64,000 nucleotides of DNA from Phoronis australis (lineage: Eukaryota > Phoronida > Phoronidae): the NCBI GenBank assembly GCA_002633005.1, contig NMRA01000007.1:432617-496616 (forward strand), written 5' to 3'. The notes under the pieces were generated by a model that was not told where the DNA came from, made no database searches, and was given only the letters and a program-made list of their open reading frames with translations. Below are positions 46,561-59,337 of this stretch, piece after piece (position 1 is the first letter of the stretch; every line of letters begins with the position of its first letter). The position numbers were made by a program, and so were the translations under genes.

Positions 46561-46683
46561 ACACGTTCTCCGTGTTTTTATTTTTTTTAAAATTTTTTTT
46601 CTTTTTTTCTTGGATAATATTTCAGGAATCAAGGAAAATGCTTGATTTGATTTTTAGAGGTAAAAACAGAAAAATTTCCTGAG

Positions 46684-46709
46684 CGGGAGGGGGGCAAACC
46701 CCCCTCCCG
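46684..46709. repeat. GC-only hairpin, 11-bp perfect arms
   Basis: CGGGAGGGGGG, loop CAAA, then CCCCCCTCCCG. It could be the 3' part of the SINE body or a MITE remnant. Confidence 0.85.
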
Positions 46710-46738
46710 ACCTCCCCCCATTCGGTGCNCTTGATCCC

Positions 46739-46780
46739 AGACCGCCCCGAGATGCTCCAGCAGCCAACTCGGGGCGGTCT
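46739..46780. repeat. GC-rich hairpin, 13-bp perfect arms
   Basis: AGACCGCCCCGAG (46739-46751) pairs with CTCGGGGCGGTCT (46768-46780) across a 16-nt loop. It lies 10 bases after the single N at 46729. Confidence 0.85.
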
Positions 46781-46981
46781 CTCACGAGGGTTTAGCGTTA
46801 TGTTGTTGGAACGGGCCAGCACCTGACTGAAGAATGGCCGGTCAGCAATCTCAATGCCCAGTCTGAAGATCACAGAAACATGTAGTAATTGATTGACCAT
46901 CTGTTTCTAAGAAGAAGCCAACAGGAACAAAGAGATTGTTAAAGTTTGAGTCCGAGTTAGTTGACCATGGTATTCAGTATC

Positions 46982-47020
46982 TGGGTTCAGTTGGATTGTT
47001 GAACAATCCAACTGAACCCA
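46982..47020. repeat. Perfect 39-bp palindrome
   Basis: TGGGTTCAGTTGGATTGTT, one G, then its exact reverse complement. There is no mismatch and no real loop. Confidence 0.95.
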
Positions 47021-49773
47021 TTCCCAGTCTCAAACATCATGTCTAAAGATTCAATTGAGCAAACTGATCGGAAAATGTTGTTTAAAATCAGTCCTTAGTC
47101 TTTGGATGATCAGATCAGACAAAAGTGCTCTTAGACTTCCCATGCATGAGGGACATGGATGACATCTGAAGCCGCTTCTTTGGAAAATTATGGAAGTTGA
47201 ACATCGTCCTCATGGGCTACTATTTCTCAGTGTTGTGTCATTCACTGACTTCACTGTAGTCATAATGCATGGAATATATGTAGATGTTTGCCAAACTTCT
47301 GTGCTGTACCGAGAGGCTATGATTGAGTGCTGCGTGCATTCGTCATCATGCTGGCAGTGGTGTAAGTTTGAACATTTTTCATTGCAAGAGATGGATCACA
47401 TTTATAGCTTATAATTGTTTTTAACATATAATTTTAAGAAAAGGTGACAAAGTTGATGATAGTAATTAGATCAGTGATATATTACGTTAAAAATTCTCCA
47501 GATTGAGACAGCTTTCTAAGTTCAGAACACAGAAATCATTGCTGAAATCTTTATCCTGAAATTTGAGACATGAGTGATATTTATATTTTCGTACTTTTCA
47601 AATTCCTAAAACTGTGTTGTAGCCTAACAGGTTGCAAGTATACGCTTGTAAGTTCACAGAAAGTGACTCTCATGACAAACATTTACCAGTTACCAGTGCA
47701 GTGCCCTTGAATTTCTGACAGATAATAGGTGTATGAATTTCTTAAAATTGATACAAGCTCCAACTTTGATCAAAATAATTATTCACTGTCCCAAAGAGTA
47801 GAGAATTTTTGCGTTATTAATTTTTGAAATTCAGTGTCTAGTTTACAGTAAACCTGATGGATGACTGTTCTTGTTTATAAGAGCATCTGGTTTAAGAAAA
47901 GAGGTTGTAAAAGTGATGACAATTTATTGTTTAGGTTTTAATCTTATGGTATGGTGTGGTAGTTTACACTAGCTTTACTTTATATCGGTAAAAATGTCAG
48001 TGACGAAAGGTGGAAATCATAAGTGACAACAGGTATCAATAGTCCATTTCAGTTAATGACTCTGAAGCAGATGATAATAGTGGCAGAACCCGTGTGGTTA
48101 AAGAGTCATGACATAATGCTTTAGATTTAAAAATCTTGAGGCATTCTCCTACATGTAAGCTTCCGGTGTTTTTCTCACAGGAAATGATGTGTGTGTGTTG
48201 TCAAAATCAGTTGCATACTAAGTTAGCCACTGAATGATCTCAGTGCTTAATATGCTTAAAGGGGTTTTAATCAAAGAATAATATTTTAATTTGTTAGATG
48301 ATACATTCCAAGGGAACTTGTGCCATGTGATAAAATGTTATTGTTTACACGTGTTTTGGAAAAAATGAGTGGTGTAACGAGATCATACCATTGTGTCTCT
48401 ATCATCTAGTGTCAATGTATAATACAAGAATACTTTTATATCAACATTTAAAATGTTATAATTTTGGATTTCCTATATGTAGTTAGGTTGAGAATGCATG
48501 CCTACATGGTGTTCTTTGCACATTTGTTACTTTGATAACACTATCACTGATGGTGTTACTCTGTCAAAAATAAAAAATTAAAGGGCAATTTTGACAGTAA
48601 AATCATCCATGAAAATCTTAGTTTAATGATGTGAATTTCCGACTCTGTCCCATTTTTTTTGTACGTAAGGGTGACCTTAAAGGGCTGCGGGGTTCACTGT
48701 TAATTCCAGGTTGTCGTGTCTCTTGGGGGGCATTTTTAATTTTTTATTTAGTGCATGTGCATTGAATAAATGTATGTTTTCGATTATTTTTTGGCAGCTT
48801 TCCCAGATTTCCGTAAAACTCCCAGGCTCAGATTTGAAAATTCTGGGTATTAGAAAGGCCATAAAAAGTTGATGCTGTGAAAGCTGTTGTGATACGAATA
48901 GATGTTATTGAAAGTATTTTCGTCTGCATTAAACTCACCATTCTAACACAATGTACGTGTCCTGGCGTCGATTACCACAACTGGTACGTTGGAAGCTAAT
49001 TCCTTGTTTTGCCGCAAGCGTTTCACGCCGTCACTTGTTGATGTCAGAACCTCAGGGTTAGCATACACTACTTGATAATTTCCTTTATACTTATATCACT
49101 AATTGGAACAGTACTACTTGCTTTTTTGGTATTGTAATTAGTGCACAGCAAAGATCTACTAAAGTTTGGTGGGCCAATAGCCAAACAAATTGCAGTTCAG
49201 TGTGGGAACGTCAATAGCGTAATTAGGTTGATCTGTCAACTACGTGCTTCTTCTGCTAATTTTATTTCATTATAATCGCACACTGAACGTTTTATGTTCA
49301 CTTAGAGATAACTAAGCCGTTTCAATGATGTTTTTTTTTGTTTTAAAATTGCTTCAATTAAAACTACAGGTACTCCAATATCGTCCGCATATGTCGCGAT
49401 TCTACTCGGGGATTCCATCGATAGGGCATTCTCCGAATTAATATGCGTGACAAGAGAGTCAAGTCTTTATTTTGATACATAAACGAGTCGACAAATTCGG
49501 ATTTTCCCTACTACAAGGATTATATACCCTTTTTAAGAACGTAGTCCTAACTTCTACAATACTCATTCAAATTACAACAATGACGGATCGTTTTTCTGCG
49601 GTTCATTTGGCGCGGATACGAACCGATATGATCTCGCGTGATCCAGCCTCATCACCCGTTTTTCGCGGTATTTTGTAAAATGTGAAGTGCCATATGTGAA
49701 AGACCAGTCGCCCACCGACAAGAGCGACGTCTTTCGTGAAAATGACCGAGGCTCATGTTGCCAATGACCATCT
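47021..49773. other. Intergenic with one MITE, no gene recognised
   Basis: Apart from the MITE at 47548-47814 I see no supported feature. The minus-strand frame 48677-48862 matches nothing known. Confidence 0.35.
47548..47814. repeat. TIR-type MITE copy (AATTTGGGACAG family)
   Basis: Left end 'ctgaaatttgagacatgag', right end 'cactgtcccaaagagtagag' then 'aatttttgcg'. More diverged than the copy at 30475-30753. Confidence 0.55.
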
Positions 49774-51037
49774 ATGAGATAATTCAGTCCAGAGTTGAGA
49801 CGATTGAGCGAAAGATCAGCAAATTGGTAAGAAAGTGGCTTGGTTTATCTAGGATTCTCTCACCAGTAGCTACGTACATGTAAAGTAAGCAAAGGAGGTT
49901 GCGTCTTCTAATTACATTTGTTGTACAAGTAGAAAAGTGCAAGGTTGCGAAGATTAGATGAGGTGAGGATCATCTTGACAATACCATAAGAGACAAACCA
50001 CCCAAGCTAAATACTGGAAGGAAATGGAAAGTAAGTGAAACAACAAAGACATCAAGTGAGATGGCTCATCAGAAAGAACTTGTTGTGTTGAGAGATGGCA
50101 GAAGACGTATCTGAGTGACCCAAAGAGAACATTTTTGGTCTGAGGCAAGGGGGTCAGAAAGAAGGAAACTACGTGAGCAAGAAGCCTGGCAAATGGAGGA
50201 AAAACGCCGCTCAGAGTGTAAACTGTGCAGCAGGCTCGACAGAGACGGTGACCCTGAATTGGGAAGGTGTGGAACAGCAGGTCATCAGTTGGAACGATTG
50301 GTGGAGAATGAGAGCAAGTCATCTGAAGCTCCTCATCCAGTCCGTCTGCAGATGTCTTGTTACCACCTGCTAACTTGGTGAGATGGGCTTTGTGGACACA
50401 TTCTTCTTGTCGTCTTTGCCATAGAAGTGGTAGTCTGAGACATATATTATCTGGCTGCAGTAAGGGGCTCACGTGCGGATGGTATACTTTCAAGCACAAT
50501 TTGGGACTACTGAGATGTTACATGTGAAGCAGTTGAGTATGCAGTAGTTCCATCTGAAGAATATCAAAGAATAACTTTCGTCAGGCAAGGGGTTGCAAGC
50601 ACGTAGTGTTAAGAGACCAGCTACTGTCAATAGGCAATGGACAGTTCGAATAGACAAGACACTTCCAGAGGGATTGCTCCTGTCTAGTTTGCGTCCTGGT
50701 GTGGTATTGGTTGATGAAGTGAAGAACCATCTTGTTCTTGGTGAACTAACAGTTGCATGGGAAGAGGGTTTCTATGAGCGTACGCTGTTAGCGGTGTGCA
50801 GAAATAGCAACAGAAATCCAAGGGAAATGTTACAGCTGTGAACTGATTCCTTTCGAGGTGGGCCAGTCGAGGTTTTCAGTCATTTTCTTTGTGGAGGTTC
50901 CTGAAGGTCACTGGTGTGAACAATTGCAGGAAGGTGGTCAAAGTGTGTGAAAAGAAGGCTGTGCAGGGCAGCACATGTATAATGCGGAAGTACCGATATT
51001 TCTTAACATGGAGTCAGGACTTGATGGCCGACTGCAA
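49774..51037 (+). pseudogene. Non-LTR retrotransposon 3' coding remnant, copy 1
   Basis: Degenerate frames read VRKWLGLSRILSPVATYM, then a block with KPPKLNTGRKWKVSET, then WEGVEQQVISWNDWWRMRAS. A zinc-site-like CRLCHRSGSLRHI and a SGC follow, then RPGVVLVDE with LGELTVAWEEGFYE. This order is that of a LINE C-terminal region known from fish and other aquatic animals: a cysteine-histidine motif followed by a PD-(D/E)xK-like endonuclease motif (general knowledge). Frames are broken by stops and indels. It is about 95% alike, by eye, to copy 2 and stops exactly at the unknown base 51038. Confidence 0.75.
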
Positions 51038-51278
51038 NATGTACACTGTATGATATCGCCCAAGACAACTTTACTATACACCAGTCAAATTCGAGTTACA
51101 AACGTGTGGGGTGTAATAGGATGACACGGCATGACACAAGATGAGGTAAAAACGTTGCACGTCAATTCGCCTGAATATCAGAGTTGCGGCACCACAGTAT
51201 TTCCCCCAATCAAACCAAAACATACCTTAGACTAAAGAAGCTAGTTACCTAAAGAAATCAGCTATAGAGCTGCTCTTT
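51038..51278. other. Spacer after single N
   Basis: Single unknown base at 51038, then ~240 bp with no recognised feature. Confidence 0.5.
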
Positions 51279-51603
51279 CAGCGGTGGATCTATCTAAAAG
51301 GCTTGGCTACTTCAGAAGTGTCGACGGAAGCGCGCGCACAATTGATCTCCGGGCTTTTGCCGATGAGCCACGAGGACTCGAAACGCGTTGATTTTCATAA
51401 CAGCAATTCACAATGCAAAAAATATATTTTCAGATCGAACCCCCCCCCTCATTTTTTTTCCAAATTGGTTTACTTGGGGTTTACACACTCCCGTTGGCGG
51501 TGCCGTTTTTGTTTTGCTGGAGACGTTTTTTTTTAAATTTTTGTGTCCTCGCCCGAAGGGGGGGTTTAAACCCCCTGAACCCCCCCCCGTGGATCCGCCA
51601 CTG
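51279..51603. repeat. MITE copy D, ~325 bp
   Basis: Left end CAGCGGTGGATCTATC, right end inverted GTGGATCCGCCACTG, with G and C runs. Its right end abuts the first base of the second LINE copy, so it probably inserted at or defined that boundary. Confidence 0.8.
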
Positions 51604-52873
51604 ATGAGATAATTCAGTCTAGAGTTGAGACGATTGAGCGTATGATCAGCAAAATGGTGAGAAAGTGGCTTGGTTTATCTGGGATTCTCTCACCAGTAGC
51701 TACGTACATGTAAAGTAAGCAAAGGAGGTTGCGTCTACCAATTACATTTGTTGTAGAGGAGTGCAAGGTTGCGAAGGTTAGATGCAGTGAGGATCACCTT
51801 GGCAATACCATAAGAGACAAACCACCCAAGCTAAATACTGGAATAAAATGGAAAGTAAGTGAAACAATGAAGACATCAAGTGAGATGGCTCACCAGAAAG
51901 AACTTGTTGTTGTGTTGAGAGATTGCAGAAGACGTATCTGAGTGACCCAGAGAGAACATTTTTGGTCTGAGGCAAGGGGGTAAGAAAGAAGGAAACTACG
52001 TGAGCAAGAAGTCTGGCAAATGGAGGAAGAACGCCGCTTTGAGTGTAAGCTGTGCAGCAGGCTCAACAGAGACGGTGACTGAATTGGGAAGGTGCGGAAC
52101 AGCAGGTCATCAGTTGGAACGATTGGTGGAGAATGAGAGCAAGTCATCTGAAGTTCCTCACCCAGTCTGCATATGATGTCTTGTCACCACCAGCTAACTT
52201 GGTGAGATGGGGTTTGTGGACACATTCTTCTTGTCGTCTTTGCCATAGAAGTGGTAGTCTGAGACATATAGGACTACTATCTGGCTGCAGTAAGGGGCTC
52301 ACGTGCGGATGGTATACTTTCAAGCACAATTTGGTACTACTGAGATGTTACATGTGAAGCAGCTGAGTATGCAGTAGTTCCATCTGAAGAATATCAAAAG
52401 ATAACTTTCGTCAGGCAAGGGGTTGCAAGTACGTAGTGTTAAGAGACCAGCTACTGTCAATAGGCAATGGACAGTTCGAATAGACAATAGACAAGACACT
52501 TCCAGAGGGATTGCCCCTGTCTGGTTTGCGTCCTGATGTGGTATTGGTCGATGAAGTGAAGAACCATCTTGTTTTTGGTGAACTAACAGTTGCATGGGAA
52601 GAGGGTTTCTATGAGCGTACGCTGTTACGGTGTGCAGAAATAGCAACAGAAATCCAAGGGAAATGTTACAGCTGTGAGCTGATTCCTTTTGAGGTGGGCC
52701 AGTCGAGGTTTTCAGTCATTATCTTTGTGGAGGTTCCTGAAGGTCAATGGTGTGAACAATTGCAGGAAGGTGGTCAAGGTGTGTGAAAAGAAGGCTGTGT
52801 AGGGCAGCACATGTATAATGCGGAAGTACCGATATTTCTTAACATGGAGTCAGGACTTGATGGCCGACTGCAA
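51604..52873 (+). pseudogene. Non-LTR retrotransposon 3' coding remnant, copy 2
   Basis: Same as 49774-51037, better kept in places: RLPITFVVEECKVAKVRCSE, then ISWNDWWRMRASHLKFLTQ and AYDVLSPPANLVRWG, WTHSSCRLCHRSGSLRHI, YTFKHNLVLLRC, RPDVVLVDEVKNHLVFGE, LTVAWEEGFYERTLLRCAE and FEVGQSRFSVIIFVEV. Stops and frameshifts remain. Beyond 52873 the sequence continues into bases not present after copy 1. Confidence 0.78.
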
Positions 52874-55800
52874 CGCAACTATATCTACCAGCTGTTGCGG
52901 GCCCACCGTGTAGAGAGATCCTGAGTTTAAAGGAACGAAATTTTGAGGAAGCACGGCGCTCAGCTGATGATTGCAGTCGACCATGGAGCACAACCATCTA
53001 TCTTTGAGTATGTAATTCTACTGTCAGTCAATAATTGTTTTGCGATTGGTAAAGGAAAATTGTGTAAACCAGAGTTCACGAAAGATAACTAAACAAGGGC
53101 TTTGTTGTATTCAGCTTCAACAAAATGTTGTATAGGGCCTATTAGCAAAAAAGGTTCACGAACATAGGCCTAGTGAGAAATTTCGCAGTGTAGCGGTAAA
53201 CCTGTTTAGTTCAGTATGACGTCACGTTCAAGTACTTGTGACACCGTAATCGTTTATAATATTTAAATGTATTGTGGAGTTAAATAGTATTCCGTGCCAC
53301 AATCGATTAGTGCTTATCAAAATTTGGTAGGTAAAACTCCTTGAGCTGGAACCGGCACAGAAAAAATGGCGAAGGGAACGTTTCTTTTATGAGTACTTTG
53401 GATTTAACCAAGACAAAATTATCATAGTAATCATCATTATGGATCTCTTCATCCTCATCACCAAGATCTTTAGTTGCTCAGTTTCGCAAAGTGCTGCTCT
53501 TTTTATTGTCTCTGTTTGTGTTTCATTCATTAACTGAGTCAAGTCGAAAAGTACACCTACTTGTAGTGCGCGATTCAAAAGGCGAGATCAGTAACATATT
53601 TGTTGTCGCTGCTAGCATCAGGATATCGGTTGGCTTTGATGTCGTAAAGGCCCTACAAGTACTTTTCATGTTGTTTTACATTGTGTATATGTTTTATCCG
53701 AAGAGTTTCAATTGCAGGACTTTTCACAAAACCGTATTTTGAAAGACAATGCGCCTTGCTTCCGCGGAGCTACACTAATAGCTAACTTGCGATTTCCAGT
53801 TAGTCAATGTGACGTCTCCGGAAGTAGGGCAAAACCCGTCATATTGCTGTTGTTTTGCCCCGAGTTACATACGCTAAACCTTACTAGAATGCTTATGGAG
53901 AATTTTACTCTTAAATGTTGACACAACATAGGAGATAACAGATGGATCGTGGAATAACTGTGACTGGACGAAGAAAAGGTGAACTTGTTATGTTGTGCGA
54001 AACTGTGAACGGACTGAAATTGGAACTCTACCAGGGCTAGGCCTGAATGCCGCAAGCATACAGGGGCAATAGTCCCCATAAAAAGTTACTCATTTCAAAT
54101 TACAGCATATAAAATCAAATGAAACAAGCATATGTGGACATGGAATTATAATTAACACATGCCATGACTCTGGATATAATTTAGTCAACAAATAACTTGA
54201 ACATATCCATGAAATCCTCGCAGTTCGCTCGAGTTTCTCTCACCTGGCGCCATTTTGAGGAAGTTATGTAAAATCACGCCTGTTGACGAACAAAAAGTCC
54301 AAGGGACACAAATCTTACAAATTTCACTTGATACCTTCCCATTGCAAGTGTCACGCGCCAGGTCACGCGCTTCGCTCAGTCTGGCGGTAGCCTTTGCCTC
54401 ATACTCACCTGACTCAGTTGAAATACTTCGTGATTATCGCGCGCGGGGTGAAAAAGTTAAAAGTAACCAAAAAGTGAAGTTGGAATTCTATGCCAGCCAC
54501 CTGAATTCCCGTAGGTATGCTTCATCGAAGATATGTTTAGAAGCAGAAAGGATCACTGAAGAAAGTGAGCGCCTTTTTATGAGATAGTTTTAGGACGGTG
54601 TAGAATGTATTTTTGATGAAGTCAGTGAAAACTTGAGTGAGCTGCCGGGATTTCGCCTACCGCCCGTTTGAAATACACGGGCCAATGACCAAACGACAAG
54701 CTAACCTGGTTCCCGGGCCTCACAAGATGACGTCACGGATAACTTGTGTGTCTGTGTAGGAGACTAACGACTACACTCTATCACAGTGCTAAACGAAAGT
54801 TAGCACTGTAGAATGTTGTTTAATATGGCCTGCCATTGGTTAAAGTAATGAAACTGACGTCATAACATTCAGCCATTCCCATTGGTTGAAAGTTGGGAAA
54901 CCCCTTTCAGTTTACAAATTACGAAGTGTGGCGACCACGGATTTAAGTAGTTGCATTTTATTAAAACGGACAGTGGTGGAAGTTAATAAGACCAAGAAAA
55001 CCCCGATACAATGGCTTAAGCCGAAACAAATCCGATGTATAAAGGTGTGTGTCAGTGGTGGCGATGTGGTCGGTATATTGCAGTATAGGTGGCGCTGTGT
55101 CAGAGGGTAACTAACGACAAGCTTCTTCCCTACTTCCGGTGACGTCACATTTAAGTCACGCATAATCTTGCGTTATTGTTATTAACTCTCAAAAGGACTA
55201 TTAATTTTGGTAAGTTCGCCGATGTATGCAATGCATCTAAACTTTGTTAACTAGATAAGCCCGTTGTCCACTGCCATGACCTTGATCGCATTTCTAAGAT
55301 CGCGGGACTCCGTGACTTGTACTTCATTAGGGTTGTCAAAGGTTGATTAAGTTACCACAGGTGTGATTTTTGTATCTAAGACGGTGTGTAATGTTCAATA
55401 AGTGAGACCTACCAGGCGTTTTGGCAATACAAGATCAGTATTTCTTGGATCATTTTTTCATTCATGCTTCACTGCTTCAGTTCCTTAAGAAATTGTAGAA
55501 CTTGTTTAGAAATTGGACATGTACATTTGATGTCAGGCGTTTCCACTCTTAGATGTGTTTGGACTTAATCAGTTTAGACACACTGTTTACATGTTAAACA
55601 TGTGCTTAAAATTTTAAACACATTTAGAAATTTTGGCGTAAAAGAGTGAGGACTTTTGTTTGCTTAGAAATGCATTAAGAAATATGTTTCGAATTTAAAC
55701 ACATATTGCACATTTCGAAATTAAACGCAAGCCATGCTAAAGAATTTAGATAATTTTGGCATAAAAAAGGGAGTAAATTTATGCGTAATGGATTGTGTTG

Positions 55801-57822
55801 AAATTTTAAACGCATTTTTTACAGTGCACTTGAATAGTTGCTCTACTAGGTGGTCAATGGTAAAACGACATCAGGGACAGACAGTCATTTGGAGTCAGTT
55901 ATTTTTCATCCAAGTCACCCAACAACTAACAGCTACTCTACCTGGTGGTCAAATGCCTGATTAAACGAACATATTGACTTCAAGGTAACTTTGTTGGAGG
56001 ACATCAGGCAAACAAAAGGTGCTCCACCAGGTGGACAAATTAAAACAAGTAGAAATCAGGAATTGGCCTGTTTTTATTGTTTAAACCAAAGCAGAAATTC
56101 ATCACAGGATATCGAATCAATGATACCAGTCCTGACTGTTGGTAGCTGTTATTTCAAGTTGCTTAGGTTCACATCACTTGGGGATTTACTACACTGGTGG
56201 AGAATATAACTCGTCAGTTTCCAGGCTTCTCATTTGAATGCTGTCCAGGGCGATGTCACCTTTCTTAGTTCTACGCTTTTTTGCAGTGAAGACTAACTGT
56301 AACAGATCAAAGATAAAAATGGTATCTGAAGAAAATCCTCTCTATCTCGTAATGAATTGCTTTTACATGACGAGCATCAGATTAGTACTGGACTTGCTTC
56401 TCCTATGAACACTGGCAAATTACTAACTTTAAATATGCAAACACAACATAATTCGTGATAGTTTTAGGAGAATACTGACGTTATGGCCCTTTGGAAACTA
56501 GTCTACTCGAGAGAACTTTTGCAAGAAAATTGTGTAAAACGATTTGGCCGTGATTTGCAACTCGACTACACTGACAAACTTTGATTTGCTCTACCAAAGT
56601 CAGTGTTGTGTCATACTTTGGTGAGTTTGCAACCACTATACATTATCAAACTCTGTCAAAAGTTTGCAAGCAAACATTTCAAAGTCTTTGGTCGTGTTTT
56701 TTGAGCTTGACAGAATTTTGCAAGACACAAGAAAATGTTCTAAGATTTTCTACACTAATAGTTGGTGCGACTGCATGGCACCATCGCCAGCCATATAAAA
56801 AGCCTCACGAGTGGACCAGGGGTTGATTTTTAAGAATGACACCCATGTGGAGCACACGTTTCATGTGAGATTAAATTTTCTGACCAACAGCGCTGCGAGA
56901 ACCTTCCCACAAAGGAAGAATATAGTTTCAAAATGTTGATGAAGATGGAACCATTAACTTTTAAACAAGAAAAACAAGATGCCGAGATCGTCTATTTCAA
57001 AAGCATTGGATGAATAACAATCCTATGAGTTGTTCAAGCTACTTTTCAGCGATAAATATCAATACAGATGTGTTCTTTATCAAGATTGGCCTTATCCCAG
57101 GTTTCAAATAGATAAAATGCGTAACTAAGGGTTCAAAAAGTTTCGTATTGTGTGCTGTATTTCATGAACTGAAAAATTCCGGTGTCATGTGAATGTGACA
57201 ATCTGCTGGCAAACTCAAGAATGATTGAGTTCGTAAAAAACAAAATTGAGGAGCGTATCCCAAACCTAAGGTCGACAGGTGTATGTACGTGTGTTTTAAC
57301 GTTAATTACACCATTTGTGTAGGTATCTTTTGATTATCAGAACAACTAGATAACTTTCAATTTGCAATAGTTTCTTGTAACCTTTTATCTATGTACGAAA
57401 AACTCCGATGCTCCGGACTAACTTAGATATAATTAATCAAAAGTAATTCACAATAAATATGTGCTCAAATTACATATTCTCACATGACCTGGAATGCGTT
57501 CCGACACGACTGGTTAATATCACCGAGTACGTAAGTTTTTAGATATTACATGGACAAATCACAAAGTAGTACAAAGTAGAAATCCATACGCCTTACGTTC
57601 TATCGTCTGCAAAACACTAAACGCGCAGCAATCGAGCAATGCTGGAAATTCGTGGTGACACGATTATGATTGACTGTACGTACTCCTAATCTTAAGGACA
57701 TGCAAACAATTTCTTAAACGGACCCATCTTCTGCGGCAAATTCCATATCTACGTTCATTCAAACGGAGACGAACCTCAACTCAAGAAACGGGGTGAGACT
57801 GTCTAGTTGTACTGTGATACGC
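52874..57822. other. Intergenic, no gene recognised
   Basis: The first ~200 bases may be the tail of the LINE. Open frames at 54255-54587 and 54886-55110 match nothing I know. Three 'ctctacctggtggtcaa'-like sites spaced ~88 bp lie at 55845, 55934 and 56021. A short hairpin with 'acactga...tcagtgt' ends lies near 56566-56610. 55590-55740 is rich in 'tttaaacacat' repeats. Confidence 0.35.
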
Positions 57823-57992
57823 CGTAAAATGTTACAGTTTCGTAAAATGTAACAACTGTTACATTTCACGTCATTGTTACATTTCACGTTGCTTAGCCTC
57901 TCCTAAAATGTAACAGGTTGTTACATTTTACGTAATTGCTACATTTGACGTCGAATACGCATGCGAGAAATATACCATTGTTACATTTTACG
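57823..57992. repeat. Cluster of eight 14-bp motifs in both orientations
   Basis: Copies start at 57823, 57841, 57857, 57875, 57902, 57919, 57937 and 57979, mostly 16-27 bp apart. Four match the core exactly (57841 and its inverses at 57919 and 57979) or nearly; the others differ by one to three bases. Confidence 0.85.
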
Positions 57993-58464
57993 AAACCAAC
58001 GTCATTATGAAGAAAACGACTAAAATCCCGAACAAGTGGTATCTGACACGGCCACGGGGTACTCGAGTGTTTTTGAACGAGAGATGCCGCCCGAAAAACT
58101 TGGATACCAACCCATTTAGAGAGTGGGATTGGACAAAAAATGACAAATTTAGAAAGTAATTTTGTGTAAAAATATACTTTTGCACACAGTTCTGTTCCAG
58201 AAATTCAGAAAAGGCACCCCTTTACATTGTATTTTGTCGAAAATGGCACCATTTTGTAAAGTATTTTTGCTGTGAAGAAACACCTTATTGGGCGGCACCT
58301 TTCGTATACCTCTGACCTTCGGGCTAACAAAGCATGAATTTGGCTACCCAGTATCATTTTCATTACTACTACATTACTATTACTAGTATTACTGCTATTA
58401 CCACTATCACTGCTATTAATGCTGTTAATTGTTTCTCTACTATTACTCGTTACCGTTATCGTTA

Positions 58465-58465
<1 letters not shown>

Positions 58466-58515
<50 letters not shown>
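58466..58515 (+). repeat. (ATT)n microsatellite
   Basis: About 16 uninterrupted ATT/TTA units, preceded by ~110 bp of degenerate ACT/ATT triplets. Frames reading poly-Tyr or poly-Ile through it are artefacts. Confidence 0.95.
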
Positions 58516-58519
<4 letters not shown>

Positions 58520-59337
58520 TGTCCGAAAGGCCGACAGTCAGCTTTTTTCGGACTATTGCCCCTTTAAACTATCGACCTAAACCCTGTTTGAGCAAAATGA
58601 TCATGTCTTCTCAGCTAGAGTACCAAAATATTTCTCTATTTCCCCAGCTACGCCTCCCATTTTTAAGTATACACGTCACGGTTTGATCTGTTGCTACCAC
58701 CATTACTTCAGACAAGTTTGACATCATAGAAACAATGCTATTACTTAAGGTTGTAAGCTGTTTAAAAAACACAGGACCATGCCGCCACTTAACTGTTGGC
58801 TCACCCTTCTCAAAGGCGAAGTTTTGCTTTTGCACTGGTAAAAATCTGTCAACCCGCCCGCAAGTAAATGCGTGCTTTTTTTTCCTTCCACCACAATGTG
58901 TTTAAAAAATTGTCATTTGCAACTAAGGTGGTAGACAGAATCCGTCACCATCAGATTAACTTTGGTCTCGTTCCTTTTGTGTGGAGCAGGGCAATTACTG
59001 CAGATGACTTCAAGGCAATAAAACATTCGCTGAAGTAAATCAAAATATCGTGGACTAACGGATGTTTTTTCTATCAAGTTGGCTTCCGAAATTGAATTCT
59101 CCGTAAAAAAATTGATATGATTCTTTGTTCCAGAACAAATATGTTAAATATTAGCAAAATACGATGTCGTTGTTTCTGTTGTGCTTACCAAAGGAAGCGT
59201 GTTTACTGTAATGCAGGATACACAGTTGTTTTATGACTTGTGAGCACCAACAAAAGACTGCAAGAACGTTTTAACGCTAAGAAACTTGTTACCTGATCCT
59301 GGAAACTCATTAATTCGCCTGGAATTAAATCTGTACG

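Noticed and set aside
46622-46900. Minus-strand frame with IFRLGIEIADRPFFSQVLAR
   Set aside because: It looks somewhat protein-like but I recognise no family, it crosses the N at 46729 and two hairpins, and has no splice support.
54255-54587. 110-codon forward frame
   Set aside because: No recognisable motif and no splice or promoter context; left as non-coding.
58334-58686. Poly-Tyr/Leu/Ile frames
   Set aside because: They are readings of the ATT microsatellite.
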